Assembly (NCBI GenBank): GCA_000403215.2
Contig: KE159549.1
Coordinates: 194,930-258,929 of the forward strand
Origin: Lachnospiraceae bacterium A4
GTDB taxonomy: Bacteria; Bacillota; Clostridia; Lachnospirales; Lachnospiraceae
Reading direction: 5' to 3'
Length of the DNA: 64,000 nt
Shown piece by piece: positions 33,090 through 40,966 of this stretch (position 1 is the first letter of the stretch; every line of letters starts with the position of its first letter). The notes below the pieces were generated by a model. It was not told the DNA's origin. It saw nothing but the letters and a program-made list of their open reading frames with translations, and searched no databases. Both the position numbers and the translations under genes were made by a program.

Positions 33090-33116
33090 ATACCAAGCCC
33101 CCCTGCCGCATACATT
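33090..33116 (+). promoter_or_regulatory. Sigma-E-like sporulation promoter
   Basis: ATA (33090-33092) and CATACATT (33109-33116) are 16 bp apart, matching the known mother-cell sigma-E pattern (ATA, 16-18 bp, cATACAnT). It lies about 50 bp before the SPOCS-LysM gene, a spore-envelope type. Confidence 0.5.
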
Positions 33117-33166
33117 GAAGTAGTATCATATGAATGTAGGTGTACGCCGTTGGGAGGTCTTTTTAT

Positions 33167-34753
33167 ATGGAATTAATGAAGAAAAATATCCATACAGAGC
33201 GGATAAAGTCAAAGGCGCTTTTGCAGGTGCCGCTGGAAACGGACATCAATGTGTCCGATGCGAAGCCAGATGTGGCGAAGGTTATTTATGACTGCGGTAA
33301 GATTAAGGTAGATGAGATTAAGACAGGAATGAACAAAATCTGGGTCAAGGGACGCCTGTGTTATCAATTGCTGTACCAGACAGAGGGCACTTTGTCTAAC
33401 GATAAAGAGGAGAGAGCGCTCGCGGGCATGGAGGGCGAGATTCCTTTTATGGAGGAGATTTATCTCGATAAACTAGAAGGTCAGGACAGAGTGATCTGCC
33501 GCAGCAGTCTGGATGATATGCGGGTGCACATTATCAATTCACGAAAACTGAGCATTCAGGCGGTGATGACACTTGAGCCCCGCGTGGAGGAGAGCATTGC
33601 GGAGGAATTGTGCGTAGAGCTGGATCATTCGGGGGATTCCGAGCTTGAAAAACTCGAATACCGCAAGAAAAGTCTGGATTTCTTGGAGACAGTTGTCAAG
33701 AAAAGAGATTTGCTGCGCATTCACGAAGAGACGCGCCTGCCAGCCGGAATGCCGGATATTGGCGCCGCCCTGTGGAAAAATGCGGAGATTAGCAGCATCA
33801 GCTTCCGCCCGATGGATGAGAAGCTCGGAATCACAGGCGAGCTGAGCCTGTTTCTTGTGTACCGCGAAGATGCTTCCGGCAGAATGAACTGGTATGAGAC
33901 CATGATTCCGTTTAACGGAACAGTGGAGTGCCAGAATAGCCGCGAGGGCATGATTGCCGATGTGATGTACGAGACAGGGCATGAGGAAATCTCCATCAGG
34001 GAGGACGCGGACGGCGAGCAGCGGCTGATTGGGATAGAGATGACAGTAGAGTTAGAGATTAAGCTCTATGAGAAGGAGAGCACATCCATCGTGGCAGATG
34101 TGTACGGCGTGAGCTGTGAGGTGCAGGCAGGAATTGACAGCAGGCAGTTCCGCAATCTGTGCACAGAGCAAAATATTGAGGAGAAGCTGACACGCAGTAT
34201 CCGCTTAGAGGACGCAGACCCCAAGATTTTGCAGGTGTGCCACAGCGATGCGCGGGCGAAGATCGAGGAGACTGTATTTAAGGAGGGAATGCTGCGCTTT
34301 TCTGGAGAGATTGAGCTGCAAGTGCTGTATGCCTCGAACGAGGGCGGCGCGGGACTGTATCCAGTGCGCACCAGTGTGCCGTTTGAGATTGAGCGCGAGC
34401 TTGCGGGCGTAGATGAGTCGCAGGTCGAACAGTACTCGCTCTCCGTGCAGATTCCACAGCAGACAGTGAGCATCAAAGACAGCTCGCAGCTTGAGTGGCG
34501 CGGGACGATGAATATCGAGCTGCGGCTCTACAGTGCAAAGAGCGAGGATATTCTGACAGAGCTGAGTGTGATGCCGCTCAATGCGGACGTGCTGGAAAAA
34601 CTGCCGGGATTTGCGATTTACTATGTCAAGCCGGGTGATTCGCTCTGGCAGATTGGCAAGAAATATTATGTGAGCGTAGGACGAATTAAGGAAATGAATA
34701 ATATGACGGAGGACGACATCAAGGCGGGCGACAAACTTTTGATTGTCAAATAA
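33167..34753 (+). CDS. SPOCS (DUF3794) and LysM domain protein, probable spore coat assembly factor
   Basis: 528 residues from the ATG at 33167, which has GGGAGG about nine bases upstream; an in-frame start at 33140 has none. It contains repeated SPOCS/DUF3794 beta domains (for example KSKALLQVPLETDINVSDAKPDVAKV near residue 14 and VLYASNEGGAGLYPVRTSVPF near 390) and a C-terminal LysM (YYVKPGDSLWQIGKKYYVSVGRIKEMN, residues about 480-528) that binds peptidoglycan or glycan. Relatives include SpoVID/SafA-like proteins acting at the forespore surface. No signal peptide, consistent with mother-cell cytosolic assembly. The upstream sigma-E-like promoter supports a sporulation role. Confidence 0.88.
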   Translation: MELMKKNIHTERIKSKALLQVPLETDINVSDAKPDVAKVIYDCGKIKVDEIKTGMNKIWVKGRLCYQLLYQTEGTLSNDKEERALAGMEGEIPFMEEIYLDKLEGQDRVICRSSLDDMRVHIINSRKLSIQAVMTLEPRVEESIAEELCVELDHSGDSELEKLEYRKKSLDFLETVVKKRDLLRIHEETRLPAGMPDIGAALWKNAEISSISFRPMDEKLGITGELSLFLVYREDASGRMNWYETMIPFNGTVECQNSREGMIADVMYETGHEEISIREDADGEQRLIGIEMTVELEIKLYEKESTSIVADVYGVSCEVQAGIDSRQFRNLCTEQNIEEKLTRSIRLEDADPKILQVCHSDARAKIEETVFKEGMLRFSGEIELQVLYASNEGGAGLYPVRTSVPFEIERELAGVDESQVEQYSLSVQIPQQTVSIKDSSQLEWRGTMNIELRLYSAKSEDILTELSVMPLNADVLEKLPGFAIYYVKPGDSLWQIGKKYYVSVGRIKEMNNMTEDDIKAGDKLLIVK

Positions 34754-34757
34754 CTTC

Positions 34758-34789
34758 AAAAAATCGAGCAGGTTACCTGCTCGATTTTT
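34758..34789. terminator. Bidirectional terminator
   Basis: AAAAATCGAGCAGG pairs with CCTGCTCGATTTTT around a tiny loop. It separates the SPOCS-LysM gene from the convergent minus-strand gene. Confidence 0.85.
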
Positions 34790-34800
34790 GTGTGGACTTT

Positions 34801-35475
34801 TTACTGTGCTCTTGCAACGACAGTGCCGTCTTCTGTTGTGGTGACAGTATCCTTTGGCGGCTCTGTTGTCTCGGTCTTTGGCTTCATCAAATTGTCAAAT
34901 TTTTCCAGTACGGCATCGTAAGTTTTCTGTGAGATTTCAGGAAGCTTGCCGCCCCACTGTTTCTCAGCCTTCTCATATCCTTTGAGGAAAGCGTCGCGCA
35001 TCTTCTCAAGCTGTTTGGGATCATTGCCCGCAAGAGAGGTTGCGAAGGATACGATGCGGTCTGAGGTCTGCTTGACACCCCAGTATCCATTCTCTGAGAT
35101 AGACTCCTGCGCCTTTTTCTGTGTCGCAGCGTCAACCTTGTAGTCTCCTTTTGCGAGGAACTGCCAGATATTGTTTGCCTGACCAAACGTGTTAGTCTGT
35201 GTAGAGAGCATGCTATGTACAAGATCTGTCAACTGGCTCTGGCGCTTCTCCTGATCTGCCTTGAGCTGGGCAACGATGGACTTTCTGTCATCTGCGGACA
35301 GCTCTCTCTTGTCATAGACTGCGGCAGAATTTTGGTTTTTATTTGTTTCTGTTTTGGAGGCTTCCTCGGTGGAAGCGTTCACTTTGTCAGCTTTGGATGC
35401 TGTACTTTCTTTTTTCTCTGCTTCAAGTGCATATAGATCAGTCGTGCTGTTATACCCAATTCCTGATAAACTCAT
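34801..35475 (-). CDS. Uncharacterised protein, possibly DUF5610-like and motility-linked
   Basis: 224 residues; GGAAGGG precedes the ATG. Residues 20-70 are low-complexity and charged. Residues about 110-195 contain GYWGVKQTSDRIVSFATSLA and GKLPEISQKTYDAVLEKFD, which recall the DUF5610 pattern (a SxxxTAxRIVxFA helix followed by LPEISxxTYD); I hold this family call loosely. There is no signal peptide. The best clue to function is a sigma-28-like promoter upstream (35583-35610), which would place it in the flagellar regulon. Confidence 0.65.
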   Translation of the reverse strand: MSLSGIGYNSTTDLYALEAEKKESTASKADKVNASTEEASKTETNKNQNSAAVYDKRELSADDRKSIVAQLKADQEKRQSQLTDLVHSMLSTQTNTFGQANNIWQFLAKGDYKVDAATQKKAQESISENGYWGVKQTSDRIVSFATSLAGNDPKQLEKMRDAFLKGYEKAEKQWGGKLPEISQKTYDAVLEKFDNLMKPKTETTEPPKDTVTTTEDGTVVARAQ

Positions 35476-35582
35476 ATGGTATCCCTTCCCTTCTTATTTT
35501 ATATAAAATTATGATTCCGTGTCAGTAACCCTCCATGGCAGCCGTCCAGCCCGCATCAATGCGGTATGCTGGTTTTAAGTCT

Positions 35583-35610
35583 ATATCGTCATTATCGCAT
35601 AAAAACTTTA
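35583..35610 (-). promoter_or_regulatory. Sigma-28 (SigD/FliA)-like promoter
   Basis: On the minus strand, TAAA (35610-35607) is followed after 16 bp by GACGATAT (35590-35583). The known flagellar sigma pattern is TAAA, about 15 bp, GCCGATAT. The full element reads TAAAGTTT at the -35, matching the extended consensus. Confidence 0.55.
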
Positions 35611-35728
35611 GAATGTACAGAGAAAATCACAAATTCATGGAAATTATTCGCAAACAAAAATATACAGCAATAAGTTACTGAATTTTACGAAAAAAGAATG
35701 TTTTTTATAAAATTTGCACAAAAAGTAG

Positions 35729-35757
35729 TTGAAAGTAAGAGGAGAGTGTGTTATATA
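35729..35757 (+). promoter_or_regulatory. Promoter of the small gene at 35845
   Basis: TTGAAA and TATATA, 17 bp apart, about 90 bp before the start codon. Confidence 0.5.
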
Positions 35758-35844
35758 TATATCTGTGAGAACGAAATCTATATAAAATTTTGCGGAAATT
35801 TTGTGTGCCGCAGAGAATAAAAATGTGCAGAAAGGGGAATTTAT

Positions 35845-36045
35845 ATGGATTTTATGAGTGGGAAAGGCGTCGTGCCAATTATGGGTGCCTACATAGAGCG
35901 GGAGGTGTCTGAGTGCAGGAAGGTCACGGAGAAAGAGCTCAGCGCAGGCGGAATCGCACCGGAGGCACGGGCAGCGTTCAGCCGCAAACCGTATTATGGT
36001 TCAGCCTCAATGAATTTCAAGAACCGTCCAGTCCTTAGACCATAG
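35845..36045 (+). CDS. Small hypothetical protein
   Basis: 66 residues with AAAGGGG nine bases before the ATG, its own promoter and its own strong terminator, so expression is likely. No known domain. Sequence is mixed: GKGVVPIMGAYIEREVSECRK, then an alanine-rich GGIAPEARAAF and a basic tail ending NRPVLRP. No signal peptide or membrane segment. Function unknown. Confidence 0.6.
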   Translation: MDFMSGKGVVPIMGAYIEREVSECRKVTEKELSAGGIAPEARAAFSRKPYYGSASMNFKNRPVLRP

Positions 36046-36050
36046 CGGCA

Positions 36051-36095
36051 AAAAGCACCGCCCAGACCCGGCATAGTGGTTTGGGCGGTGCTTTT
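36051..36095 (+). terminator. Intrinsic terminator
   Basis: A 14-bp perfect stem AAAAGCACCGCCCA/TGGGCGGTGCTTTT. It ends the small gene and insulates hprK. Confidence 0.9.
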
Positions 36096-36139
36096 ATGCA
36101 CACGGGCACATCCGCAAAAAATTTGCATAAAAATTTTCG

Positions 36140-36168
36140 TGGAAACTCTTGATGATATATGATAAGAT
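36140..36168 (+). promoter_or_regulatory. hprK operon promoter
   Basis: TGGAAA and TAAGAT are 17 bp apart with a TGA extended -10, about 30 bp before the start codon. It probably drives hprK and the genes downstream. Confidence 0.55.
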
Positions 36169-36203
36169 GTAAATGAATATATTTATCGGAAAGGGAAAAG
36201 AAA

Positions 36204-37145
36204 ATGGCAAGTGTAAGCATCAAAACAGTAATAGAACAGTTCAAGCTAAAAAACCTCACGCCGCAGATTGATGTGGAGAGTGTGAAAATCCACCAGCCAG
36301 ACATTAACCGTCCAGCCTTGCAGCTAGCGGGCTACTTTGAGCACTTTGAGGAGACCAGACCGCAGATTATTGGGTTTGTCGAGTATTCTTATATGAAGAA
36401 TCTTCCCGAGGACCGCAAGAAGGAGGTGTACCCCAGCGTTATCTCAGAGAAAACGCCCTGCATTATCTTCTGCCGTAACTTGCATCCAGACGAGATGTTT
36501 ATGGAGACAGCGCTCAAGTGCAATGTTCCGCTTTTGATGACAGAGAAGCCTACTTCGGCATTTATGGCGGAGATAATCCGGTGGCTGAATGTAAAGCTGG
36601 CGCCCTGCATCTCAGTGCACGGCGTGCTGGTAGATGTCTACGGCGAGGGGGTGCTCATCACGGGCGAGAGCGGAATCGGCAAGAGCGAGGCAGCGCTGGA
36701 GCTGATTAAGCGCGGGCACCGCCTTGTGTCAGACGACGTGGTAGAAATCCGAAAAGTGAGCGACGAGACACTCATTGGCTCAGCGCCCGACATCACGCGG
36801 CATTTTATTGAGCTGCGCGGCATCGGAATTATTGATGTCAAGACGCTGTACGGTGTGCAGAGCGTTATGGACACCACCAACATCAATCTCGTGATTCGTC
36901 TCGAGGACTGGGACAAAGAAAAGAAATACGACCGCTTAGGACTTGAGGAGAACTTTACAGAATATCTTGGCAATAAGATTGTGTGCCACAATATCCCGAT
37001 TCGTCCGGGGCGGAATCTGGCGATTATCTGCGAGTCGGCGGCAGTCAATTACCGTCAGAAGAAGATGGGTTACAATGCTGCGCAGGAGTTGTACCAGCGC
37101 GTACAGAACTCGCTGTCAAAGCCGCGTGAGGACGACGAGGAATAA
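36204..37145 (+). CDS. hprK: HPr kinase/phosphorylase
   Basis: 313 residues. The N-terminal half is the MurF-like domain; the C-terminal kinase holds Walker A GESGIGKS (residues about 154-161), the preceding SVHGVLVDVYG with the active-site histidine region, the LVSDDVVEI acidic pair, and the family signature IELRGIGIIDVKTLYG. It phosphorylates or dephosphorylates HPr on Ser46 in response to glycolytic intermediates, controlling carbon catabolite repression through CcpA. Head of a co-directional run with glucokinase and murB. Confidence 0.97.
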   Translation: MASVSIKTVIEQFKLKNLTPQIDVESVKIHQPDINRPALQLAGYFEHFEETRPQIIGFVEYSYMKNLPEDRKKEVYPSVISEKTPCIIFCRNLHPDEMFMETALKCNVPLLMTEKPTSAFMAEIIRWLNVKLAPCISVHGVLVDVYGEGVLITGESGIGKSEAALELIKRGHRLVSDDVVEIRKVSDETLIGSAPDITRHFIELRGIGIIDVKTLYGVQSVMDTTNINLVIRLEDWDKEKKYDRLGLEENFTEYLGNKIVCHNIPIRPGRNLAIICESAAVNYRQKKMGYNAAQELYQRVQNSLSKPREDDEE

Positions 37146-37219
37146 AATGAAATCATAGAATGAAATCATAAAAAAGCAGTTTGATACAAAGAATACAACA
37201 ATGAGAAGGAGATGGAAAA

Positions 37220-38167
37220 ATGGTGAAGTATTGTTTTGGCGTAGACTTAGGTGGAACCTCGGTGAAACTCGGATTGTTTGACCCAGAGGGAACGGTGCTT
37301 GAAAAGTGGGAGATTCCCACCAGAAAGGACGAGAGCGGCAGCAAAATCCTGCCGGATATTGCAAAGTCGATCTTAGATAAGGCAGCAGAGAAAAATATTG
37401 CCAAGGAAGAAGTAGCCGGTGTGGGCATCGGCGTTCCGGGTCCTGTGGACGGCAAGGGTATTGTACATAGGGCGGTGAACCTTGGCTGGGACGTAATGAA
37501 TATCAATGAGACGCTCGGCGGGCTGCTTGGAATGCCCGTCAAGGCAGGAAATGACGCCAATGTGGCAGCGCTCGGCGAGATGTGGTGCGGCGGCGGAAAA
37601 GGCTACACGAATATGGTGCTTGCCACACTCGGCACAGGCGTCGGCGGCGGCATTATCATCAACGGTGAGATGGTGACAGGCGCGACAGGTGCCGGCGGCG
37701 AGATCGGGCATATCCATATTGAGGACAATGAGCCAGATGCGTGCGGCTGCGGCAATCATGGCTGCCTCGAACAGTATGCCTCCGCGACAGGCGTTGTGCG
37801 GCTGGCAGAGCGCAAGCTGGCAGCATCGGACAAGGACAGCGTACTGCGCGCCGCAAAGGCAAACGGCAGACTGAGCGCGAAGGCGGTGTTTGACGCTGTG
37901 AAGGCGGGCGATGAACTTGCCTGTGAGATTGCGGAGCAGTTTGGCGACTATCTCGGCAAAGGATTTGCGATGATTGCAGGCGTGGTCAATCCAGAAGTGT
38001 TTGTGCTCGGCGGTGGCGTGTCCAAGGCAGGCGAACTGCTGTGCGAATACGTCTCAAAATATTATAAAAAATATGTGTTCCGCGGCTCGATAGACGCGCA
38101 GTTTAAGCTGGCGACACTTGGAAATGATGCCGGCATCTACGGCGCAGCCAAACTGGTGATTGGATAA
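37220..38167 (+). CDS. glcK: ROK-family glucokinase
   Basis: 315 residues. N-terminal ATP-binding motif CFGVDLGGTSVKLGLFD, sugar-binding GNDANVAALGEMWCG with catalytic aspartate, LGTGVGGGIIING, and the ROK zinc motif GHIHIEDNEPDACGCG followed by NHGCLEQYAS. It phosphorylates glucose with ATP in the cytoplasm. Glucose released by the secreted amylopullulanase encoded in this window is one plausible source. It lies 74 bp after hprK. Confidence 0.93.
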   Translation: MVKYCFGVDLGGTSVKLGLFDPEGTVLEKWEIPTRKDESGSKILPDIAKSILDKAAEKNIAKEEVAGVGIGVPGPVDGKGIVHRAVNLGWDVMNINETLGGLLGMPVKAGNDANVAALGEMWCGGGKGYTNMVLATLGTGVGGGIIINGEMVTGATGAGGEIGHIHIEDNEPDACGCGNHGCLEQYASATGVVRLAERKLAASDKDSVLRAAKANGRLSAKAVFDAVKAGDELACEIAEQFGDYLGKGFAMIAGVVNPEVFVLGGGVSKAGELLCEYVSKYYKKYVFRGSIDAQFKLATLGNDAGIYGAAKLVIG

Positions 38168-38208
38168 CCGGATCAATGTAAAAAGAGGATAGAAAGAGGA
38201 TAGAACGA

Positions 38209-39162
38209 TTGAGAGCAGAGTTTGATGAGAAATTAAGCCAAAAACTCTACCAAAGACTGTCTGGCGTCCTACAGCCAGAGCAAATACTTGCAAATGAAAA
38301 CATGTCAGCTCACACCACCTTCCGCGTAGGTGGCAGGGCTGACATCTTTGTAGAAATCAACCATGAACATGAGCTTGGGAAGGTGCTTGGCGTGCTGCAA
38401 GAAGAGGGGCTTACAAGGCTCAATGAGGATTTTTATCTCTTGGGAAACGGCAGCAACGTACTGGTGAGCGACGATGGAATCCGCGGGGTGGTGCTTCATT
38501 TGTCGAAGGCGTACAGCACAATCCAAGTGGAGGGCACATCGCTGGTCTGTGAGGCGGGCGCCACGCTTGCCGCCATCGCGCACAAGGCGTATGAGAACAG
38601 CCTGACTGGTTTTGAGTTTGCGTCGGGCATTCCCGGCAGTCTTGGCGGTGCGGTTGTCATGAACGCCGGGGCATACGGCGGCGAGATGCGCCATGTGGTT
38701 TTGCGCGTGCGCCTGATGACGCTGGCTGGCGAAATCGTGGAGAAAAGCGCAGAGGAGATGCACTTTGGCTACAGGCACAGCCTTTTAAAAGAAGAGCCGC
38801 TGATTGTGACGCAGGTCACACTCTCGCTTGCGCATGGCAGCCAGCAGGAAATCCGTGAGAAAATGGAGGAGCTGGCAGCGAGACGGCGCGAGAAGCAGCC
38901 TTTGGAATATCCGAGCGCAGGTTCGACCTTCAAGCGGCCGGAGGGATATTTTGCGGCGAAGTTAATAGAGGAGGCGGGGCTTCGGGGCTTCGCAGTCGGC
39001 GGTGCGCAGGTTTCGGAGAAACACTGCGGTTTTGTTGTGAATAAGGGCGGCGCCACCGCCAGCGATGTCCGTGCGCTGATGACGCAGGTACAGCAACGTG
39101 TGCAGGCGTCCGCGCAGGTCACAATCGAACCGGAGGTCATTATGCTGGGGTTTGAAGAATAG
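38209..39162 (+). CDS. murB: UDP-N-acetylmuramate dehydrogenase
   Basis: 317 residues starting at a TTG (38209) with AGAGGA upstream. FAD-binding motifs THTTFRVGGRAD-like segment (AHTTFRVGGRADIFVE), LLGNGSNVLVSD and ASGIPGSLGGAVVMNAGAYGG; the catalytic serine lies in SAGSTFKRP and the C-terminal glutamate in IEPEVIMLGF. It reduces UDP-GlcNAc-enolpyruvate to UDP-MurNAc in peptidoglycan synthesis. The murB-rapZ-whiA order is conserved in many Firmicutes. Confidence 0.96.
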   Translation: MRAEFDEKLSQKLYQRLSGVLQPEQILANENMSAHTTFRVGGRADIFVEINHEHELGKVLGVLQEEGLTRLNEDFYLLGNGSNVLVSDDGIRGVVLHLSKAYSTIQVEGTSLVCEAGATLAAIAHKAYENSLTGFEFASGIPGSLGGAVVMNAGAYGGEMRHVVLRVRLMTLAGEIVEKSAEEMHFGYRHSLLKEEPLIVTQVTLSLAHGSQQEIREKMEELAARRREKQPLEYPSAGSTFKRPEGYFAAKLIEEAGLRGFAVGGAQVSEKHCGFVVNKGGATASDVRALMTQVQQRVQASAQVTIEPEVIMLGFEE

Positions 39163-39195
39163 TCGTCATACAACACAAAAGAAAGGATGACAGGG

Positions 39196-40047
39196 ATGAG
39201 ATTTGTAATTGTGACGGGAATGAGCGGCGGCGGGAAGTCCACTGCCATGAAGATGCTCGAAGATGCGGGATATTATTGTGCGGACAATATGCCAGTGCCG
39301 CTGATTGAAAAGTTTATGGAGCTTCTGGCGATGCCCGACAACGGGATTTTGAAGGTGGCGCTGGGGCTTGATGTCAGGGCGGACCAGTCCTTTGAGGATG
39401 TCAACCAGCTCATCGCCAGACTGCGGGAGACCTACACGTTTGAAATCCTGTTTCTCGAGGCGGCGGACAGCGTACTGCTAAAGCGCTATAAGGAATCACG
39501 GCGCGTCCATCCGCTCTCTGTGGACGGTGATCTGATGAGCGGCATCACCAGAGAGCGGGCGCTGCTTGCGAGCATCAAGCAGGCGGCGGACTATGTCCTC
39601 GACACGACAAATCTGCTGACGCGGGAGCTCAAGGCAGAACTCGACCGCATCTTTGTCAGCAATCAGGCGTACAACAGCCTGATGGTCAATGTCATGTCCT
39701 TTGGCTTTAAGCACGGGATTCCGCAGGACGCCGATCTGGTGTTTGACGTGCGCTTCCTGCCCAATCCGTTTTATATGGACGAGTTAAAGCAGAAAACGGG
39801 GCTGGACCGCGAAGTGCAGGATTATGTGATGGGCTTTCCAGAGGCGCATGAGTTCGTGGACAAATTGACAGACATGGTAGATTTTTTGATTCCGCACTAT
39901 ATTAATGAAGGCAAATACCAACTGGTGATAGCGATTGGCTGCACAGGCGGCCAGCACCGGAGTGTGACACTTGCAGGGGAGCTGTATAAACGTCTCAAAG
40001 ACCGGGGAGACTATGGACTCACACTGCGCCACCGCGACACGAAGTAG
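39196..40047 (+). CDS. rapZ: RapZ/YvcJ-type nucleotide-binding protein
   Basis: 283 residues from the ATG at 39196, placed eight bases after AAAGGA; the ATG at 39187 overlaps that site. Walker A VTGMSGGGKSTAMK at the N-terminus, then GYYCADNMPVPLI and, near the C-terminus, IGCTGGQHRSV, both diagnostic. In E. coli RapZ is an RNase E adaptor sensing glucosamine 6-phosphate; in Bacillus YvcJ hydrolyses GTP and affects competence. The exact role here is unknown. Seven bases separate it from whiA; the yvcK gene commonly found between them in other Firmicutes is missing. Confidence 0.95.
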   Translation: MRFVIVTGMSGGGKSTAMKMLEDAGYYCADNMPVPLIEKFMELLAMPDNGILKVALGLDVRADQSFEDVNQLIARLRETYTFEILFLEAADSVLLKRYKESRRVHPLSVDGDLMSGITRERALLASIKQAADYVLDTTNLLTRELKAELDRIFVSNQAYNSLMVNVMSFGFKHGIPQDADLVFDVRFLPNPFYMDELKQKTGLDREVQDYVMGFPEAHEFVDKLTDMVDFLIPHYINEGKYQLVIAIGCTGGQHRSVTLAGELYKRLKDRGDYGLTLRHRDTK

Positions 40048-40054
40048 GTGAACT

Positions 40055-40966
40055 ATGTCTTTTTCAGGAGAAGTGAAAGAGGAGCTTGTGAAGCTTACGA
40101 ACGATGCAAGGCACTGCCAGCTTGCAGAGCTTGCGGTAATACTGGTCTATGCGGGCGCCATCAGAACGGACAAATCTGGCGCGGCGCGCATTGAATTGCA
40201 GTCTGATGCGCCCTATGTGGCGGCGCGGTGCAGTATGCTTTTTGCCAGATTGTTTCATTTTACCCAGCCTGCGGGGGAGAGCGGCAACAGCCTGTCACTG
40301 TCAAAAAATGACATTCGTGTCATAAATAAGACGCTCGAGGCAATCAAATACAAAGGGGGCGACAAGCTCGTAAATCCGCTTGTGATCAAAAGCCTTTGCT
40401 GCAAGCGCGCGTTTCTGCGCGGCGCCTTTTTGAGCACCGGCTCGGTCAGCAACCCGGAGAAGGGGTACCATCTGGAATTTGTGTGCAGCGACGCCAAGCA
40501 GGCAGAACAGCTGGTGGAGACGCTCATGTTTTATGAAATCCGTGCCAAAATAGTAGTGCGGAAAAAGTATCATGTGGTCTATATCAAGGAGAGCGAGGAG
40601 ATTGTCGAGCTTTTGAATGTGATCGGCGCACATATTTCTTTGATGAAGCTTGAAAATCTGCGGATACTAAAAGATATGCGCAATGCGGTTAACAGGCGCG
40701 TCAACTGTGAGACGGCAAATATCACCAAGACCGTCAACGCGGCGTCGAAGCAGATTGATGATATACAATATATCAAAGAGCACTATGGTTTTGACAATCT
40801 CGCGGACAATCTGCGCCAGATGGCAGAGCTGCGATTAGAGTACCCCGACGCGTCACTCAAAGAGCTGGGCGGCTACTTGACGCCCGAGGTGGGAAAATCC
40901 GGGGTAAATCACAGGCTTCGGAAATTAAGTGAATTGGCAGAAAAATTAAGAGGCAAAATAGTATGA
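40055..40966 (+). CDS. whiA: WhiA sporulation/cell-division regulator
   Basis: 303 residues. The N-terminal two-thirds is a degenerate LAGLIDADG homing-endonuclease fold (CCKRAFLRGAFLSTGSVSNPEKGYHLE), and the C-terminus is a helix-turn-helix (ELRLEYPDASLKELGGYLTPEVGKSGVNHRLRKL). In Streptomyces it activates sporulation septation genes and in Bacillus it influences division and chromosome segregation. Its TGA overlaps the ATG of the next gene, so the two are translationally coupled. Confidence 0.96.
   Translation: MSFSGEVKEELVKLTNDARHCQLAELAVILVYAGAIRTDKSGAARIELQSDAPYVAARCSMLFARLFHFTQPAGESGNSLSLSKNDIRVINKTLEAIKYKGGDKLVNPLVIKSLCCKRAFLRGAFLSTGSVSNPEKGYHLEFVCSDAKQAEQLVETLMFYEIRAKIVVRKKYHVVYIKESEEIVELLNVIGAHISLMKLENLRILKDMRNAVNRRVNCETANITKTVNAASKQIDDIQYIKEHYGFDNLADNLRQMAELRLEYPDASLKELGGYLTPEVGKSGVNHRLRKLSELAEKLRGKIV

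Larger units (their letters stand above)
35476..35844. other. Divergent intergenic region with two promoters
   Basis: About 370 bp. The left half is the leader of the minus-strand gene, with a CCAGC...GCTGG hairpin and several GGA motifs. The right half holds a plus-strand promoter for the small gene at 35845. No gene recognised. Confidence 0.5.
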
